Assembly (NCBI RefSeq): GCF_015223105.1 | Contig: NZ_JADFTZ010000006.1 | Coordinates: forward strand, 92,540-156,539 | Source: Flavobacterium proteolyticum | Lineage (GTDB): Bacteria > Bacteroidota > Bacteroidia > Flavobacteriales > Flavobacteriaceae | Reading direction: 5' to 3' | DNA: 64,000 nt | In this document: piece after piece, positions 17,483 through 26,085 of the stretch | Position numbering within the stretch: the stretch's first letter is position 1 | Layout of the letters: the number at the start of each line of letters is the position of its first letter | Position numbers and translations under genes: made by a program | The notes under the pieces: generated by a model | Databases searched by the model: none | What the model saw: the letters and a program-made list of their open reading frames with translations, nothing else | What the model was told of the DNA's origin: nothing

Positions 17483-17860
17483 TTATAGATATTTTGATAA
17501 ATAACTTCCAAAACCAACTGCTGAAATAGTTAATATAATGGAAGTTGCAATATAGATGTAAGCAGTAATTTGGTTGTTATTCTGAAGTAAATTGTAGTTT
17601 TCTAATGCAAAACTCGAAAAAGTGGTAAATCCTCCACAAAAACCTATAATCAGTAAAAACTTCAAAGGATGATTTTCTGGAAAGTATTTTCCTAAATAAC
17701 CTATGAATAATCCAATAAGTAAACTTCCTAAAATATTCACTAAAAATGTACTTAAAGGAAACGAACTTTGAAAATATTTAGAAGTTAACCAATGAGTTAA
17801 GTATCTAAGAATACTTCCCATGGCACCTCCAATTCCAACAAGTAAAAGAGTTTTAATCAT
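17483..17860 (-). CDS. crcB: Fluoride efflux channel CrcB/Fluc
   Basis: A 125-residue protein with four predicted transmembrane helices. GGAMGSILRYLTHW near the N-terminus and GFCGGFTTFSSFALEN in the third helix are the family signatures, including the TTFSSF phenylalanine track. It works as a dual-topology dimer that exports fluoride. A single gene is present, as expected for the homodimeric type. It starts one base after the hutI stop codon, so the two are co-transcribed. No crcB (fluoride) riboswitch is evident upstream. The pairing with hutI looks like transcriptional convenience. Confidence 0.9.
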   Translation of the reverse strand: MIKTLLLVGIGGAMGSILRYLTHWLTSKYFQSSFPLSTFLVNILGSLLIGLFIGYLGKYFPENHPLKFLLIIGFCGGFTTFSSFALENYNLLQNNNQITAYIYIATSIILTISAVGFGSYLSKYL

Positions 17861-17861
17861 A

Positions 17862-19097
17862 TTAAATAAATTTACCTTCTATCATTACCTTATCAATTAA
17901 ATTTGTTCCAAAAGCATAAGGCAATTGGTAAAAACTCATGATTGGTTTTGTGATGATGAGATTTGCTTTTTTCCCTTTTGTTATGCTTCCGTGCGTTTTT
18001 GAAATTCCCATCGCGTAAGCACCATTTATTGTAGCTGCGTTGATGGCTTCTTCTGGAGTCATTTTCATTTTGATGCAAGCCGTTGCCACTACAAAATTCA
18101 TATTTCCTGATGGAGTAGTGCCAGGGTTATAATCGGTAGCCAAAGCTAATGGTAAACCTGCATTCATCATTTTTCTTGCTGGAGTATAAGGAATACTAAT
18201 AAAATAGGAACAACTTGGTAAAGCCACTGGCATGGTTTTGCTGTTTTTCAATACTTCAATATCTTCATCAGTTACAATTTCTAAATGATCAACAGATAAT
18301 GCACCATTTTCAACGCAAGCTTTAATTCCGTCGATTGCGGTGAATTGATTTACGTGAATTTTTGGTTCTAAACCGTATTTTCTTCCGGCTTCCATGATTT
18401 TGATGGTTTCTTCAACTGAAAAATAGCCGGTTTCAAGGAAAGCATCAATATAATCCGCTAAATTTTCGGAAGCAATTTTGGGTAACATTTCGTCGATAAT
18501 CAAATCGATGTAAGCTGAATGATTTTCTTTGTATTCCATTGGAAAAGCATGTGCGCCTAGAAACGTTGCTTTGATTGCAATTGGATAATTTTCTTTTAAA
18601 CGTTTGATAACACGCAACATTTTCAATTCGCCTTCAACCGTTAATCCGTAGCCCGATTTGATCTCAACTGCGCCAGTTCCTTGTTGCATCACTTCTTCTA
18701 AACGTAATTTCGATTGTTCGTAAATTTCATCTTCCGAAGTTTCGTTTAATTTTTTTGCCGAATTTAAAATTCCGCCGCCACGATTCGCAATTTCTTCATA
18801 TGATAATCCATTTATTCTATCTACAAATTCTTGAATTCGGTTTCCTGCATAGACGATGTGTGTGTGACTGTCTACCCAAGTTGGTAAAATAACTTGTCCA
18901 GTTGCATCAATGATTTCAACATCAGAAAGTTTTGGACAGTATTCCATTGAACCAAAATCGGAAATGATATTATTTTCAATTAAAAGATAAGCATTATCAA
19001 TTTTAGGCAATATTGCCATATCGGTTCCAGAAATTTTATCAATTTCAACTTCTCTAATTTGTAATAGTTCTTTTATGTTGATGAATAACGTTTGCAT
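17862..19097 (-). CDS. hutI: Imidazolonepropionase
   Basis: Zinc amidohydrolase of about 411 residues. It hydrolyses 4-imidazolone-5-propionate to N-formiminoglutamate, the third step of histidine breakdown. DSHTHIVYAGNR carries the first metal histidines. GAVEIKSGYGL, TFLGAHAFP, HVNQFTAIDG, SVDHLEIV and ATDYNPGT supply the other active-site groups. The start is ATG 19095-19097 (MQTLFINIKELLQI); the longer frame to 19187 adds 30 residues that do not resemble the family. It is followed one base later by crcB. It is divergent from corA with a 70-bp gap. Confidence 0.92.
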   Translation of the reverse strand: MQTLFINIKELLQIREVEIDKISGTDMAILPKIDNAYLLIENNIISDFGSMEYCPKLSDVEIIDATGQVILPTWVDSHTHIVYAGNRIQEFVDRINGLSYEEIANRGGGILNSAKKLNETSEDEIYEQSKLRLEEVMQQGTGAVEIKSGYGLTVEGELKMLRVIKRLKENYPIAIKATFLGAHAFPMEYKENHSAYIDLIIDEMLPKIASENLADYIDAFLETGYFSVEETIKIMEAGRKYGLEPKIHVNQFTAIDGIKACVENGALSVDHLEIVTDEDIEVLKNSKTMPVALPSCSYFISIPYTPARKMMNAGLPLALATDYNPGTTPSGNMNFVVATACIKMKMTPEEAINAATINGAYAMGISKTHGSITKGKKANLIITKPIMSFYQLPYAFGTNLIDKVMIEGKFI

Positions 19098-19167
19098 TGA
19101 AAATAAATTTTCGTAAAAATACTTCTCATTTTTAAAAACTCCTATCTTTATATAAAATTTGTTTGTT

Positions 19168-20238
19168 TTGAGAAAAATTAAATACAAAAAAGGAAGAAAA
19201 GTTCATCCAAGTACGTTAGAATATACAGGGATTCATAAAGATACACCAACAGAAATGCAAATGTTTGTGTATGATACTGATGAAGTTATTGAATTTCAAC
19301 AATGTGAACCTCACGATTTGGATACTAATATTGATGCTTTAAAAGTGAATTGGATTAACATTCATGGTTTAAATAATCATACATTTATTGAAAAAGTAGG
19401 AGCTAAGTTTGAAGCAGATTATTTTATTATAAGTGATATTTTAAATACTACAAAGCGAACAAGAATTGAAGAATATCATAATATTTTATTTTTCAATGTT
19501 AAATCGCTATTACCTCAAAAAAAGTCAGATAATATTAGTGTAGAGCAAATTAGTTTTTTATTAAAGGATAATGTTTTGTTATCTTTTCAAGAAAAAAGAA
19601 GCGATTTTTTTACACACATTAGAGAACGAATTAGAACAAATTCTGGAGTCGTACGAACAAAAAAAGCAGACTATTTATTGTATTTGTTATTAGATGCGAT
19701 AATTGAAAATTTTTATATTACCATTGAAAGTGAAGAAAATAAAGTGGATGATTTAATTGATTTGTCAAAGAAAAATACGAATCCAGAAGTTTTAGAATTG
19801 ATTGAAAAACATCGGGATAATTTCAATTTTTTAAAACGTTCGATTATTCCATTACGCGATTCTTTGTATTCTATCAAAAGCATTAAAGATGATAATGTTT
19901 TCAATGATATTCAGCATGAAAATTTTACGTTTTTCTCACGATTACACCAAAAATGTTTAGAATTATTAGAACAAATAGATTCTGATTTAATTACTTTAGA
20001 TAGTACATCAAATTATTTTTTCTCAGCTCAGAACCATAAAATGAATCAGGTTATGAAGACTTTAACGGTGGTTTCGATGTTCTTTTTACCTTTAACTTTT
20101 ATCGTTGGGGTTTATGGTCAGAACTTTAAAAACTTACCTGAGTTAGAGTGGGAGTATGGCTATTTTATTATTTGGGGAATAATGTTAGCAGTTGTTGCGG
20201 TAATGTTTATATATTTTAAAATCAAAAAGTGGTTTTAG
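19168..20238 (+). CDS. corA: CorA-family magnesium/divalent cation transporter with GQN in place of GMN
   Basis: About 356 residues: a large cytoplasmic N-terminal domain and two C-terminal transmembrane helices (VVSMFFLPLTFIVGVYG and the last 30 residues), with the basic end KIKKWF. The pore-loop signature, normally YGMN, reads Y-G-Q-N at 316-319; bases 20116-20127 are TAT GGT CAG AAC. GMN coordinates hydrated Mg2+ at the pore mouth and substitutions usually impair transport, so selectivity may differ. The remaining fold is intact. The start is TTG 19168-19170 (MRKIKYKKGRKV), preferred over the TTG at 19159 by family N-termini. It is a single gene. Confidence 0.87.
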   Translation: MRKIKYKKGRKVHPSTLEYTGIHKDTPTEMQMFVYDTDEVIEFQQCEPHDLDTNIDALKVNWINIHGLNNHTFIEKVGAKFEADYFIISDILNTTKRTRIEEYHNILFFNVKSLLPQKKSDNISVEQISFLLKDNVLLSFQEKRSDFFTHIRERIRTNSGVVRTKKADYLLYLLLDAIIENFYITIESEENKVDDLIDLSKKNTNPEVLELIEKHRDNFNFLKRSIIPLRDSLYSIKSIKDDNVFNDIQHENFTFFSRLHQKCLELLEQIDSDLITLDSTSNYFFSAQNHKMNQVMKTLTVVSMFFLPLTFIVGVYGQNFKNLPELEWEYGYFIIWGIMLAVVAVMFIYFKIKKWF

Positions 20239-20260
20239 GGTAAAAATAATAGCAATTATA

Positions 20261-20291
20261 TTGTCAAAAATAAATATTCCTATTATCTTTG
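20261..20291 (+). promoter_or_regulatory. Bacteroidota-type promoter of the 56-residue membrane protein gene
   Basis: TTG at 20261-20263, a 20-nt spacer and TATCTTTG at 20284-20291. It is a perfect consensus promoter 29 nt before the start of the small gene at 20321. Confidence 0.75.
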
Positions 20292-20320
20292 ACAAGAATT
20301 CATAAATTCCGGAAAATATT

Positions 20321-20491
20321 ATGTTTGAATTTCAACAGTACCTAGGTTTTTTACTTTTCTTAACCATATTAACTATTGGTTTTTGGTTGATGATATTCTT
20401 AGTAGGATTTGTTCACTATTGGTTGGGCGGAGCTATCATGGAATTGATTAAAGAGAAAAGAGCTAAAAGACAAGCTGAATTAGAAGGATAA
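20321..20491 (+). CDS. Small single-span membrane protein, 56 residues
   Basis: ATG 20321 to TAA 20489-20491 encodes MFEFQQYLGFLLFLTILTIG, then a continuing hydrophobic stretch to about residue 39. A charged tail rich in Glu, Lys and Arg (ELIKEKRAKRQAELEG) closes it. A perfect promoter lies just before it and a strong terminator just after it, so it is a real independent unit although short. One long or two short transmembrane helices are possible, with the basic tail in the cytoplasm. I do not recognise a family and assign no function. Confidence 0.72.
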   Translation: MFEFQQYLGFLLFLTILTIGFWLMIFLVGFVHYWLGGAIMELIKEKRAKRQAELEG

Positions 20492-20513
20492 ATTTCTTTT
20501 AATTTTTAAAATA

Positions 20514-20541
20514 AAAAGTCCCGATTTAATCGGGACTTTTT
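20514..20541. terminator. Bidirectional terminator hairpin
   Basis: Stem AAAAGTCCCGAT / ATCGGGACTTTT with a three-base loop, then a T-run. It separates the small membrane protein gene from the convergent outer membrane receptor gene. Nearly the same hairpin is used at 57296-57325. Confidence 0.9.
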
Positions 20542-20563
20542 TTATTTGTAATGGTTTTGGAAA

Positions 20564-23014
20564 TTATGGTCTTCCCATAAAATCTCCTTCACCACCATTA
20601 TCTTCTCTTCTAGGTTGTCTTTCTTTTTCGTTTTTCTGTTTGTTAAAACGGTATGTAAAAGTTACCATAACTTGTCTTACTCTCCATTGCATTTCGCTGT
20701 AAGAGTTTACCACGTTTGGAATGTTTGTTTCCATGATTCTTTTTCTTGAATTGAAAACATCGCTCACATTTAATGAAATACTTGCTTTGTCTTTTAAAAC
20801 ATCCTTACTAAACGCTAAATTCATTGAAGCAACACCTAGTGATTTTCCTTGAGCATTTGATTGTGGAGCATTGTAAGTTGCATTTGTTTGCCAATCGATT
20901 TTGTAAGGAAGTGTAATTTTTGATGAAATTCTTGCAAACCAAGTTAAAGCTACATTATCAAAATTTTGATTAATAGTATTTCCTAAATAATCTACATAAG
21001 AATAGTCACCTTGAGTTTCATTTCTGAATGCATTGAAGTTACCATTTAGTCTCCACCATTTATATGGTGTGTAATTTAAATTAAATTCAAAACCAGTTCT
21101 GTATTCTTTTGATAAGTTAATAGGCGTACTTAAAATTACAGGAACGCCTTCAACAAATAATCCTGATTCTTTTCTAATGAATTGAAAAGCATCATTTGTG
21201 ATATTGATATAAGCCGAAGTGTTAAACGTTAACTTTTTCCATTTTTTTAGATAGCCTAAATCAACAGCATCGGTTAAAGAAGGATTTATATCTGGATTTC
21301 CTTGAAAAATATTAATATTACTTGATAATGAAGATACCGGATTCAAGAAACGACCTCTTGGACGGTTAATTCTTTTACTATAACTTAAACTAACTGAACT
21401 CGATTCAGAAAATTCGTAATTAAAAGTAGCTGATGGGAATAAGTTGTTGTATTTTTTAGTGTTGTAATCATTTAATGATAATGAATTTACTTCAATGTGA
21501 CTGTCTTCAAAGCGCAAACCAAAGAAGTAAGAGAATTTATTAATTTTAGAACCGTATTGAGTATAAAGTGCATTTACATTTTCTACATATTCTAATGTGT
21601 TAGAAAAGTCGGAAACAGGAGTAACCACAAAATCAGTTAAATTCTTTTGAAAACTTCCTCTATAACCTGCTTCAAAACGACCGTTTTTACCAATTGGTAA
21701 AACATAGTCGGTTTGAATCAAATTTCTTTGTTGTTTGTTCTTGTTTGATGTTCCTTGAGTTGTTAAAGTTGCAGGATCATCTAAAATTTGATCATAAATA
21801 GTTGCAAATTCATTTTCTCTGTTTTGAGATGTAGCAAAATCAACTGTTAATTTATGGTCGTCTTTTTTGAATTTTTTAGTAAAGTTTGATGAGTATTCAA
21901 TACTGAATTCATCACTTTTTTGATCGTTTAAACGATTTCTTACAAAGGTTGGATTATTTGAAGCATCAAAATTGTAAAAGAAAACATTATCTGGATTTTT
22001 TCCGTTATTTTCTCTAAATGTTAACGCATTGGTCCAAGTTAATGATTTTGATAAATTTAAATCGATACCAAAGTTAGCATTGTAACCTTCACTTAATCTT
22101 TCATTTGTTCTTCTTTCTTTAATAAAACGACTCGTTGAACCATCTGCATTAAAGTATTCGGCGTCAACTAAAGAATTTCCTGGATTATTTCTATAATTAT
22201 ATCCTATGTTAGAAAATAAATTATAATCATCACTTTTCTTGTTTAAATTAATGCTGGTTCCATAAGTTTCAGGATCACCTGCATTTACCATTACAGAACC
22301 ATTTACACCATTAGCTTTTCCTTTTCTTAAAACAATATTAATAATACCGCCACCACCTTCGGCATCATAACGTGCTGATGGATTAGTTACCACTTCTACT
22401 TTTTCAACAGCATCGGCTGGTAAAAGTTTTAAGGCATCTGCAATATTAATTCCAGCTAAACCAGAAGGTTTTCCGTCAATTAATATTTTTACATTTTCAT
22501 TACCTCTTAAAGCTACAGTTCCTTCAGCATCAACAGTTACAGATGGTACATTGTCTAATACATCGCTAACAGTTCCACCTTTAACCATCATATCTTTCCC
22601 AACGTTGTAAACCCTTTTATCAAGTTTAATTTCAACTGTAGATTTTTCTGCAACAACTTCAATTTCATTTAATTGTGCTACATCGGCTTCCATTTGAATT
22701 GTGCCTAAGTTGGAATCAGCATTAAAAACTTTTTGCGGAATTGTTACCGTTTTAAAAGAAATAAATTCAGCTCTAACATTGTAATTTCCAGCGGTTACTT
22801 CAAATTTAAAAATACCGTTTTCATCGGTAATACCACCAGATAGTTGTTTGGTTGTACTATTTTCGAATACAATTGTAGCATATTCTAAAGGAAGATTAGT
22901 TCCTTTTTCAATGACCTTTCCGGAAACAGTAACTTTTTTTCCTTCAGGACGCTGTGCAAAAGCAGTTAAACTTAAGAGTAATGTTAAGGCAACAATAAGA
23001 ATTTTCTTGTTCAT
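20564..23014 (-). CDS. TonB-dependent receptor-like outer membrane beta-barrel protein
   Basis: An 816-residue outer membrane protein. Signal peptide of about 20 residues (ends AFAQ), then a carboxypeptidase-regulatory-like beta sandwich (about 25-110: VTVSGKVIEKGTNLPLEYAT). A plug domain follows (about 125-230: VSDVLDNVPSVTVDAEGTVA, LRGNENVKILIDGKPSGL, ARYDAEGGGGIINIVLRKG). The rest is a long beta-barrel of the outer-membrane-beta-barrel 3 type. No SusD partner is adjacent, so it is not a glycan-utilisation pair; the substrate cannot be told. The last 30 residues are polar and glycine rich (RREDNGGEGDFMGRP). A TACTTTTG box lies upstream. Confidence 0.88.
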   Translation of the reverse strand: MNKKILIVALTLLLSLTAFAQRPEGKKVTVSGKVIEKGTNLPLEYATIVFENSTTKQLSGGITDENGIFKFEVTAGNYNVRAEFISFKTVTIPQKVFNADSNLGTIQMEADVAQLNEIEVVAEKSTVEIKLDKRVYNVGKDMMVKGGTVSDVLDNVPSVTVDAEGTVALRGNENVKILIDGKPSGLAGINIADALKLLPADAVEKVEVVTNPSARYDAEGGGGIINIVLRKGKANGVNGSVMVNAGDPETYGTSINLNKKSDDYNLFSNIGYNYRNNPGNSLVDAEYFNADGSTSRFIKERRTNERLSEGYNANFGIDLNLSKSLTWTNALTFRENNGKNPDNVFFYNFDASNNPTFVRNRLNDQKSDEFSIEYSSNFTKKFKKDDHKLTVDFATSQNRENEFATIYDQILDDPATLTTQGTSNKNKQQRNLIQTDYVLPIGKNGRFEAGYRGSFQKNLTDFVVTPVSDFSNTLEYVENVNALYTQYGSKINKFSYFFGLRFEDSHIEVNSLSLNDYNTKKYNNLFPSATFNYEFSESSSVSLSYSKRINRPRGRFLNPVSSLSSNINIFQGNPDINPSLTDAVDLGYLKKWKKLTFNTSAYINITNDAFQFIRKESGLFVEGVPVILSTPINLSKEYRTGFEFNLNYTPYKWWRLNGNFNAFRNETQGDYSYVDYLGNTINQNFDNVALTWFARISSKITLPYKIDWQTNATYNAPQSNAQGKSLGVASMNLAFSKDVLKDKASISLNVSDVFNSRKRIMETNIPNVVNSYSEMQWRVRQVMVTFTYRFNKQKNEKERQPRREDNGGEGDFMGRP

Positions 23015-23039
23015 AAATATATTTTTTCAAATAAGACTG

Positions 23040-23047
23040 CAAAAGTA
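23040..23047 (-). promoter_or_regulatory. -7 element of the outer membrane receptor gene
   Basis: TACTTTTG followed by CAG on the minus strand, 26 nt before the start codon. It is a full TAnnTTTG match without an obvious TTG partner. Confidence 0.5.
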
Positions 23048-23090
23048 ACTTTTGGTTTAGCCTTACTTTCCTAAATCTTTGTTAAAACTA

Positions 23091-23432
23091 CTAGAGGATT
23101 TCGTTAATCTTTTCTTTTGGTCTTGCAATAACTGCTTTATTACCATTTACAATGATTGGACGTTCTATTAATTTTGGATTTTCTAATAGTGCATCAATAA
23201 TTTGATTATCTGTTAGATCTTTCCCTTTATAGTTTTCTATCCAAATACTTTCTTTGGTTCTAACAAGTTCTATAGGTTTGATATTCAGTTTTTTGATTAC
23301 TTCTTTTAGTTCTTTTTCTGTAAAAGGTTCATCAAGGTATTTTCTAATTTCAAAAGGTTGATTTAAGTTTTCGATTTCGCACAAACCTTCTCTCGATTTG
23401 GTACATCTTGGATTATGGTAAATAGTTATCAT
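23091..23432 (-). CDS. ArsC family thioredoxin-fold reductase (arsenate reductase-like)
   Basis: A 113-residue ArsC/Spx-fold protein. The N-terminus MITIYHNPRCTKSREGL carries the catalytic cysteine C10, and the C-terminal block ERPIIVNGNKAVIARP is the conserved RP...RP substrate region of glutaredoxin-linked arsenate reductases. The start is ATG 23430-23432; a longer frame to 23477 adds 15 residues without family support. No arsR or arsB genes are near, so real arsenate reduction is uncertain and a general oxidoreductase role is possible. It is divergent from the CPBP gene. Confidence 0.85.
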   Translation of the reverse strand: MITIYHNPRCTKSREGLCEIENLNQPFEIRKYLDEPFTEKELKEVIKKLNIKPIELVRTKESIWIENYKGKDLTDNQIIDALLENPKLIERPIIVNGNKAVIARPKEKINEIL

Positions 23433-23497
23433 GTTTTCTTTTTCACAAAGAAATAAAAAATAGTACTTTAGTAGCAAACTTAATTCGTTTAAAAGTT

Positions 23498-24421
23498 ATG
23501 TATATCGAACAATTAAAATTTAAAAAAGTTAACTTATTTTCTTATTTGCCAATTCCTTTGGGTTTTATTTTATTGATGCTTTTCAATTTTCTTATGTCTG
23601 AAGGTGTAGATACTAATGAAGTTATTCAACAGACTATCAAAATGATAGGTGTGAATTTAACTTTTGTAGCACTTGTAGGACCATTAGCTTTTGGATTATT
23701 GATTGTTTTGTTTTGGGTGAAATTCGTTCAAGGACAATCGATAACTAGTTTGACTACTTCAAGAACAAAAATCGATTGGAAACGCGTTTTTTTCTCTTTC
23801 TTCCTATGGGGAAGCATTACTACTTTAATGATTTTAGCGCTTTATTTTACCCAACCTGAGAATTTTGTTTGGAATTTTAATCCTGAGAAATTTTTTATTT
23901 TTCTTGTGTTAGCCGTTGTTTTAGTTCCAATGCAAACTAGTTTTGAAGAGTATCTTTTTAGAGGTCATATGATGCAAGGAATTGGCTTAGCAACAAATAG
24001 CAGATTAATTCCTTTAATTATTACATCTGTGTTGTTTGGTTTAATGCACATTGCTAATCCTGAAGTTGAAAAAATAGGTTATATCATTATGTTATATTAT
24101 ATTGGAACTGGTTTTTTCTTAGGGATTATGACTTTAATGGACGAAGGTCTTGAATTAGCTTTAGGATTTCACGCGGCTAATAATTTGGTTGGAGCTTTAT
24201 TACTAACAGCAGATTGGACGGCATTTCAAACCAATTCTATTTTAAAAGATTTGTCAGAACCATCAGCTGGCTTCGATGTTTTAACTCCAGTTTTTGTAAT
24301 ATTTCCAATCTTACTTTTAATTTTTTCCAAAGTTTATGGTTGGAACAATTGGAAAGAAAAATTGACAGGAAAATTAATAGAAAATAACAAAGAAATTGAT
24401 TTCGATGATTCCAAATTATAG
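23498..24421 (+). CDS. CPBP family intramembrane glutamic-type protease
   Basis: A 307-residue integral membrane protein with about eight hydrophobic helices. The Abi/CPBP motifs are present: E150-E151 in FEEYLFRG, the histidine in FGLMHIANP, and FHAANNLVGALLL. Relatives include the Rce1 CAAX protease and bacteriocin self-immunity proteins; the substrate here is unknown. Its last 17 bases overlap the next gene, so translation of the two is probably coupled. Confidence 0.88.
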   Translation: MYIEQLKFKKVNLFSYLPIPLGFILLMLFNFLMSEGVDTNEVIQQTIKMIGVNLTFVALVGPLAFGLLIVLFWVKFVQGQSITSLTTSRTKIDWKRVFFSFFLWGSITTLMILALYFTQPENFVWNFNPEKFFIFLVLAVVLVPMQTSFEEYLFRGHMMQGIGLATNSRLIPLIITSVLFGLMHIANPEVEKIGYIIMLYYIGTGFFLGIMTLMDEGLELALGFHAANNLVGALLLTADWTAFQTNSILKDLSEPSAGFDVLTPVFVIFPILLLIFSKVYGWNNWKEKLTGKLIENNKEIDFDDSKL

Positions 24422-25460
24422 AAGTATACACAATAGATTTAAAATTAATAATTTTCATTTTGATAAAGAAGCTCTTTATCAATTAGCCTATACTTTAATA
24501 AAAGAAGGTAAAGATTATGAAAATGATTTAGGTGTTTTTTTATTGGATTGGTTGGATGATAAAGAAACAATTCAGTTGACTACTTCTGGAACTACAGGAG
24601 CGCCTAAAGTTATTACAATCAAGAAGCAGTCAATGGTTTATTCTGCTATTGCAACAGGAAATTTTTTCAGTTTGCATCCTCAAGATAAAGCGCTACTGTG
24701 TTTACCTGCTAAATATATTGCTGGAAAAATGATGATTGTTCGTGCCATGACCCTTGGTTTAGAGTTAGATATTATGGCTCCGAGTTCGCACTTAAATGAT
24801 TTATTACCTCATAAGAATTATGACTTTGTTGCTATTGTTCCACTTCAGGCGGAAAATAGTTTAGATAAATTATATCAATTCAAAAAGATAATAATTGGTG
24901 GAGCAAAAGTTTCTGATGATTTAGCTTCAAAATTAAAGAACATAAAATCAGATATTTATGAAACTTATGGAATGACCGAAACCATAACACATATTGCTGC
25001 TAAAAAAATAGGAGATCCGTATTTCAATGTTTTAGAACATGTTTCCATTTCAGATGATGATAGAAATTGTTTGGTAATTGATGTTCCAAGTATTACTGAT
25101 GAAAAAGTAATTACTAATGATATTGTTGAAATTCTAAATGAGAATCAATTCAAATGGATTGGTCGTTACGATAATGTGATTAATAGTGGCGGAGTTAAGT
25201 TATTTCCTGAACAAATAGAGACAAAGTTAGCTTCAAAAATTAAAAATAGATTTTTTATAACTAGTCAACCTGACGCTGTTTTAGGTTCAAAAGTAGTTCT
25301 AGTTCTTGAAGGTGAAAAAAGAGACATTGATTCGTCTATTTTTAATTCTTTAGAAAAATTTGAAAGACCAAAAGAAATCTTATTTGTTCCTGAATTTGTA
25401 GAAACAGAAACAAAAAAAATAAACCGAAATAAAACATTGAAAAAAATAAAGGTTGTATAA
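24405..25460 (+). CDS. menE: o-Succinylbenzoate--CoA ligase-like AMP-binding enzyme
   Basis: Adenylate-forming enzyme of about 351 residues, short for the superfamily but usual for Bacteroidota MenE. It would activate o-succinylbenzoate to its CoA ester in menaquinone synthesis. Visible: TTSGTTGAPKVITIKK (A3 phosphate-binding loop), YETYGMTETITHIA (A5), WIGRYDNVINSGGVKLFPEQ (A7-A8), and the C-terminal lysine region KKINRNKTLKKIK. The start is ATG 24405 (MIPNYRSIHNRF), overlapping the CPBP gene by 17 bases. No other men gene lies here, so the exact substrate is inferred from overall type. Confidence 0.82.
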   Translation: MIPNYRSIHNRFKINNFHFDKEALYQLAYTLIKEGKDYENDLGVFLLDWLDDKETIQLTTSGTTGAPKVITIKKQSMVYSAIATGNFFSLHPQDKALLCLPAKYIAGKMMIVRAMTLGLELDIMAPSSHLNDLLPHKNYDFVAIVPLQAENSLDKLYQFKKIIIGGAKVSDDLASKLKNIKSDIYETYGMTETITHIAAKKIGDPYFNVLEHVSISDDDRNCLVIDVPSITDEKVITNDIVEILNENQFKWIGRYDNVINSGGVKLFPEQIETKLASKIKNRFFITSQPDAVLGSKVVLVLEGEKRDIDSSIFNSLEKFERPKEILFVPEFVETETKKINRNKTLKKIKVV

Positions 25461-25540
25461 ATTAAGCCTAATATAACACTTAAATGAATGGATTATGAAG
25501 TTATGATGTAAGTACTATATTAAAATTTTTATACAACCTT
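25449..25540. repeat. Twelve-base inverted repeat spanning the menE 3' end
   Basis: AAGGTTGTATAA at 25449-25460 (the last menE codons and its stop) is repeated inverted as TTATACAACCTT at 25529-25540, 68 nt later. The space between holds no gene. It could form a large stem-loop or mark a small inversion end. Confidence 0.5.
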
Positions 25541-25546
25541 AAGTAG

Positions 25547-25969
25547 TTATTCTTCCATTTTTAAATAATAATCTGCAGAATGTTTTCCACTGCCAAAGAA
25601 GATGAAAAATACACTAGTAGCAAATGCTATTAATGATTGAACAAAATCTGACGGATTAAATACACCAATAAAGTTTATTGCGAAAGCACCTAAAAGTATA
25701 GGTAACTGAACCCAAATTGACCAACGAGTCAAGAAGCCAATGATAATCATTACTCCACCTGCCATGTGCGCCATTGCAACATAATGAATTAGTAACATTT
25801 CGCTACCGAAACTTCCTACTGAATTTAAAATTTCATGTAAATATTTTTTGTCTACAATAAAAGAAACACCTTTTAAAAGTAAAAAAACACCTAATGAAAC
25901 TCTAAGAATATCTATCGGAATACATGTGTTTGCATTAGCCCATTTGTTTAATTCTCTAATTCTAGCCAT
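25547..25969 (-). CDS. DoxX family membrane protein
   Basis: A 140-residue protein with four predicted membrane helices, matching the DoxX/SURF4-type fold. The pattern ILRVSLGVFLLLKGVSFIVD, then HMAGGVMIIIGFLTRWSIWV and the final GSGKHSADYYLKMEE are typical of flavobacterial members. DoxX proteins are linked to quinone or redox functions in some bacteria, but no specific role can be assigned here. It is convergent with menE. Confidence 0.82.
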   Translation of the reverse strand: MARIRELNKWANANTCIPIDILRVSLGVFLLLKGVSFIVDKKYLHEILNSVGSFGSEMLLIHYVAMAHMAGGVMIIIGFLTRWSIWVQLPILLGAFAINFIGVFNPSDFVQSLIAFATSVFFIFFGSGKHSADYYLKMEE

Positions 25970-26062
25970 AAAGAAAAGGATTAAAATTACACTAGGCTAA
26001 TTTACTAAAAATTAACATATTATGTTTTTTTGATGCGTTAATTAAAACATAAATTAATAAAA

Positions 26063-26085
26063 AAAGAAGACTAATTGTCTTCTTT
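26063..26085 (-). terminator. Terminator overlapping the stop of the second M1 peptidase gene
   Basis: Nine-base stem AAAGAAGAC / GTCTTCTTT with a five-base loop containing the stop codon, followed by a T-run on the minus strand. Confidence 0.8.
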
